A stretch of DNA of 64,000 nt from Pseudoalteromonas sp. N1230-9 (GTDB taxonomy: Bacteria; Pseudomonadota; Gammaproteobacteria; Enterobacterales; Alteromonadaceae), in NCBI RefSeq assembly GCF_032716425.1, contig NZ_CP090420.1:558001-622000 (forward strand). Reading direction: 5' to 3'. Shown piece by piece: positions 62,198 through 64,000 of this stretch (positions are counted from its first letter, which is position 1; every line of letters begins with the position of its first letter). A model generated the notes under the pieces. That model ran no database searches, had not been told where the DNA came from, and saw only the letters and a program-made list of their open reading frames with translations. The translations under genes were made by a program, and so were the position numbers.

Positions 62198-63565
62198 TTA
62201 GCCAATTTGAATACTGGTAGTAGGGTAGGTCAAAGGTTGGCTGTGCTGGCGAGCAAAACAATATGCAAACGTGAGTGGGCCAACTCGGCCTATCAACATC
62301 AGCAGTATGATAATGAGCTGACTAGGTGCGCTTAAATCACCCGTAATACCCCGTGAAAGACCAACGGTACTGAGTGCCGAAATTGCCTCAAAGGTGATAT
62401 CCAGTAACGAGCCTTGTTCAAGCTTGGCAATAACCATAATGCTAATAAAGGCGATAAATAAGTACAGTATCATGACGCTTAATGCCTTGATCACGAGCTT
62501 GTCGCTCAACTGGCGGTTAAAAACAGTGACTGTTGTTTGCTGTTTTAAATAACTGCGCATCGCTAAAATTAAGATCACAAAGGTGCCTAGTTTTATGCCG
62601 CTCGCCGTACTGACTGAGCCACCGCCAATCACCATAAGCAGCATGGTTAGTAGCGTAGAATCTTGGCTTAAGGCATCGATCGGTAAAGTATTAAATCCTG
62701 CGGTACGAGGTGTTACTGCTTGAAACCATGCGGTCAGTATTTGCTCTGAAGTTGTAAGTGGTGCCAATGTAGCAGGGTTTGCGTGTTCAAATAAAAAGAT
62801 GAGTAAAAAAGCGGTGCTGTTGATCACTAAAGTCGCAATTAATACTAGGCGTGTATTGGTTGATAGTGATGACCAACGTTTTTGTTTGTAAATATCAATT
62901 AGTACCGTGAAACCTAAACCACCGATAATAAATAAGCCTGTGATCACTAAGTTTACGGTCACATCCCCTTTGAACGCAGATAAGCTATCGCCACTTAAGG
63001 CAAAGCCTGCATTATTAAATGCAGAAATCGTATAAAACAAACTGTGGTAAGCACTTTTTACTAAACCATAATCATCAAACCAACTGATAAATAATAAGCA
63101 GAACGCTACGGATTCAATAATTAATGAATAGACTAAAACGTATTTAGCGACCTTGATCACCGAGGTTAAATCGTTGGTGTCAAAAGCGCGACTGGCCAAT
63201 AAGCGCTGTTGTAAACCGAGGGTTTTTCCTAAACTTAATATTGAGATTACTGCCACAGTCATAAAGCCAATGCCGCCAATTTGAATCAGCAGCATCACCA
63301 CGCTTTGTCCAAATACTGTCAGTGCAGTACCCGTATCTATTACTACCAGCCCTGTAACTGTAACCGCAGAGGTTGCTGTAAATAGTGCTTCGAGCCAGCT
63401 AATCGGTTGGGTGCTGGCTACAGGGAGCATAAGTAAACTCGTACCCAACATGATTAGTACAATAAAGCCGATAGTGAGCACTAATGGCGGGTTAATTTTT
63501 TGTCGCTTGCGACACTTCACACCGCTAAATTGTTTGGGATAAACGTTGGCTTGCCAGTTAATCAT
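62198..63565 (-). CDS. ktrB: KtrB-type potassium transporter subunit
   Basis: A 455-residue inner-membrane channel-like protein of the TrkH/KtrB family with four M1-P-M2 repeats. Selectivity-filter pore loops are visible, as in ATSAVTVTGLVV, SAFNNAGFALSGDS, TPRTAGFNTLPI and SALSTVGLSRGIT. The N-terminal INPPLVLTIGFIVLIMLGTS begins the first helix. It imports K+ with Na+ and is gated by KtrA, whose stop codon it overlaps (ATGA) on the same strand. Compared with E. coli TrkH, the length is that of KtrB. Confidence 0.92.
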   Translation of the reverse strand: MINWQANVYPKQFSGVKCRKRQKINPPLVLTIGFIVLIMLGTSLLMLPVASTQPISWLEALFTATSAVTVTGLVVIDTGTALTVFGQSVVMLLIQIGGIGFMTVAVISILSLGKTLGLQQRLLASRAFDTNDLTSVIKVAKYVLVYSLIIESVAFCLLFISWFDDYGLVKSAYHSLFYTISAFNNAGFALSGDSLSAFKGDVTVNLVITGLFIIGGLGFTVLIDIYKQKRWSSLSTNTRLVLIATLVINSTAFLLIFLFEHANPATLAPLTTSEQILTAWFQAVTPRTAGFNTLPIDALSQDSTLLTMLLMVIGGGSVSTASGIKLGTFVILILAMRSYLKQQTTVTVFNRQLSDKLVIKALSVMILYLFIAFISIMVIAKLEQGSLLDITFEAISALSTVGLSRGITGDLSAPSQLIIILLMLIGRVGPLTFAYCFARQHSQPLTYPTTSIQIG

Positions 63566-64000
63566 AATGCACGAAACCGTTTTGCTAGTTTAGTTAAATA
63601 AGTTTTAGAGCCAAGTAGCACCAGACTATCGCCGTGGCGCAGTTCGGTGTCATTAGTCAGCTCAGTATTGAAATAATCATCACGGCGGAGTGTGAGCGGT
63701 TTAATATCGCTATTGCGCTCTTTTAGCAGCCAGCCAATTTTGCGACCTGAAAGCTGCAGATCTATGCCCAGTTCAACAATAAACGTGGACTGGTTAAGCG
63801 GGAAATATTGATTAACCATTGGGTAGTTAAGTGCTTGTGCAACTCTCACGCCCATTTCTTCTTCTGGGTGAATGATGCGTTCAACACCCAGTTTACTTAG
63901 GATTTGATGATGGCTTTTGGTACAGGCCTTTACCCAAATTTGCTTTACGCCTAAGTTTTTTAAGTGCAATACACATAAAATACTGGCTTCAATATTCTCG
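63562..64000 (-). CDS. ktrA: KtrA-type potassium uptake regulatory subunit (5' part missing)
   Basis: The frame is open to the window edge, so the N-terminus is lost; about 145 residues remain. The visible part contains the end of the Rossmann-like RCK/KTN domain (ENIEASILCVLHLKNLGVKQ, the KVGVERIIHPEEEMG-like SKLGVERIIHPEEEMGVRVA) and the complete RCK_C/TrkA_C domain ending in GDSLVLLGSKTYLTKLAKRF. KtrA binds nucleotides in the cytoplasm and opens KtrB. The four-base overlap with ktrB shows that the two are one operon. Confidence 0.9.
   Translation of the reverse strand, partial: ENIEASILCVLHLKNLGVKQIWVKACTKSHHQILSKLGVERIIHPEEEMGVRVAQALNYPMVNQYFPLNQSTFIVELGIDLQLSGRKIGWLLKERNSDIKPLTLRRDDYFNTELTNDTELRHGDSLVLLGSKTYLTKLAKRFRAL

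Overview
The window looks like chromosome of a marine gammaproteobacterium of the Alteromonadales, most likely Pseudoalteromonas or a close relative. This is inferred from AT-rich DNA, a GH18-AA10-GH18 chitin-degradation cluster rich in CBM5/12 (AKWWT-type) modules, several TonB-dependent receptors, a KtrAB potassium system, and housekeeping proteins of gammaproteobacterial type (RimK, HemH, Dgt, MntP, Ndh, ArfA). No rRNA, tRNA, CRISPR array or transposase gene was seen.

Layout. 0-7 kb: an accessory-looking stretch with an unfinished membrane-anchored ORF, a PLD/superfamily-2 helicase/DUF3427 protein, a MITE-like inverted-repeat element, a membrane NERD nuclease-like protein, an HDAC-fold deacetylase and an unknown protein. 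7-14.5 kb: two secreted or membrane proteins and one large acidic membrane protein that share an N-terminal two-cysteine module; a LysR/DUF2798/ABM-monooxygenase cluster; and a tandem array of five copies of a small two-helix membrane protein, two of them decayed. 14.5-19.2 kb: dGTPase, an ENPP-like phosphodiesterase, a secreted unknown and RimK. 19.2-26.6 kb: a probable nutrient locus of sodium:solute symporter, ROK repressor, TonB receptor and NAGPA-type phosphodiester glycosidase. 26.6-30.5 kb: a four-gene operon of DUF5666 lipoprotein, PepSY protein, response regulator and sensor kinase. 30.7-38.2 kb: BenE-type transporter, ferrochelatase, a receiver/degenerate HD-GYP protein divergent from a soluble kinase, and a second TonB receptor. 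38.4-40.4 kb: an Xre-RES toxin-antitoxin pair with a readable promoter/operator, a damaged BrnT/BrnA-like pair, and ArfA. 40.8-48.4 kb: the chitin cluster. 48.5-58 kb: a periplasmic binding protein, a Tle1-like DUF2235 lipase, and a signalling block of hybrid kinase, REC-GGDEF and REC-PAS-GGDEF-EAL. 58-64 kb: MntP, NDH-2, a RecQ-family helicase and KtrB/KtrA, the last cut by the window edge.

How they work together. The chitin genes encode a secreted set: two endo/exo-type GH18 enzymes plus an oxidative LPMO, all carrying chitin-binding modules. The ROK/SSS/TonB/NAGPA genes look like an import and processing unit for a sugar phosphodiester or related glycan. The signalling block could form a local phosphorelay and c-di-GMP module. 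The strongest candidates for something undescribed are the NAGPA nutrient locus, the decaying tandem membrane-protein array, the two-cysteine protein trio and the degenerate HD-GYP regulator. All functional statements come from reading motifs by eye; no searches were run.
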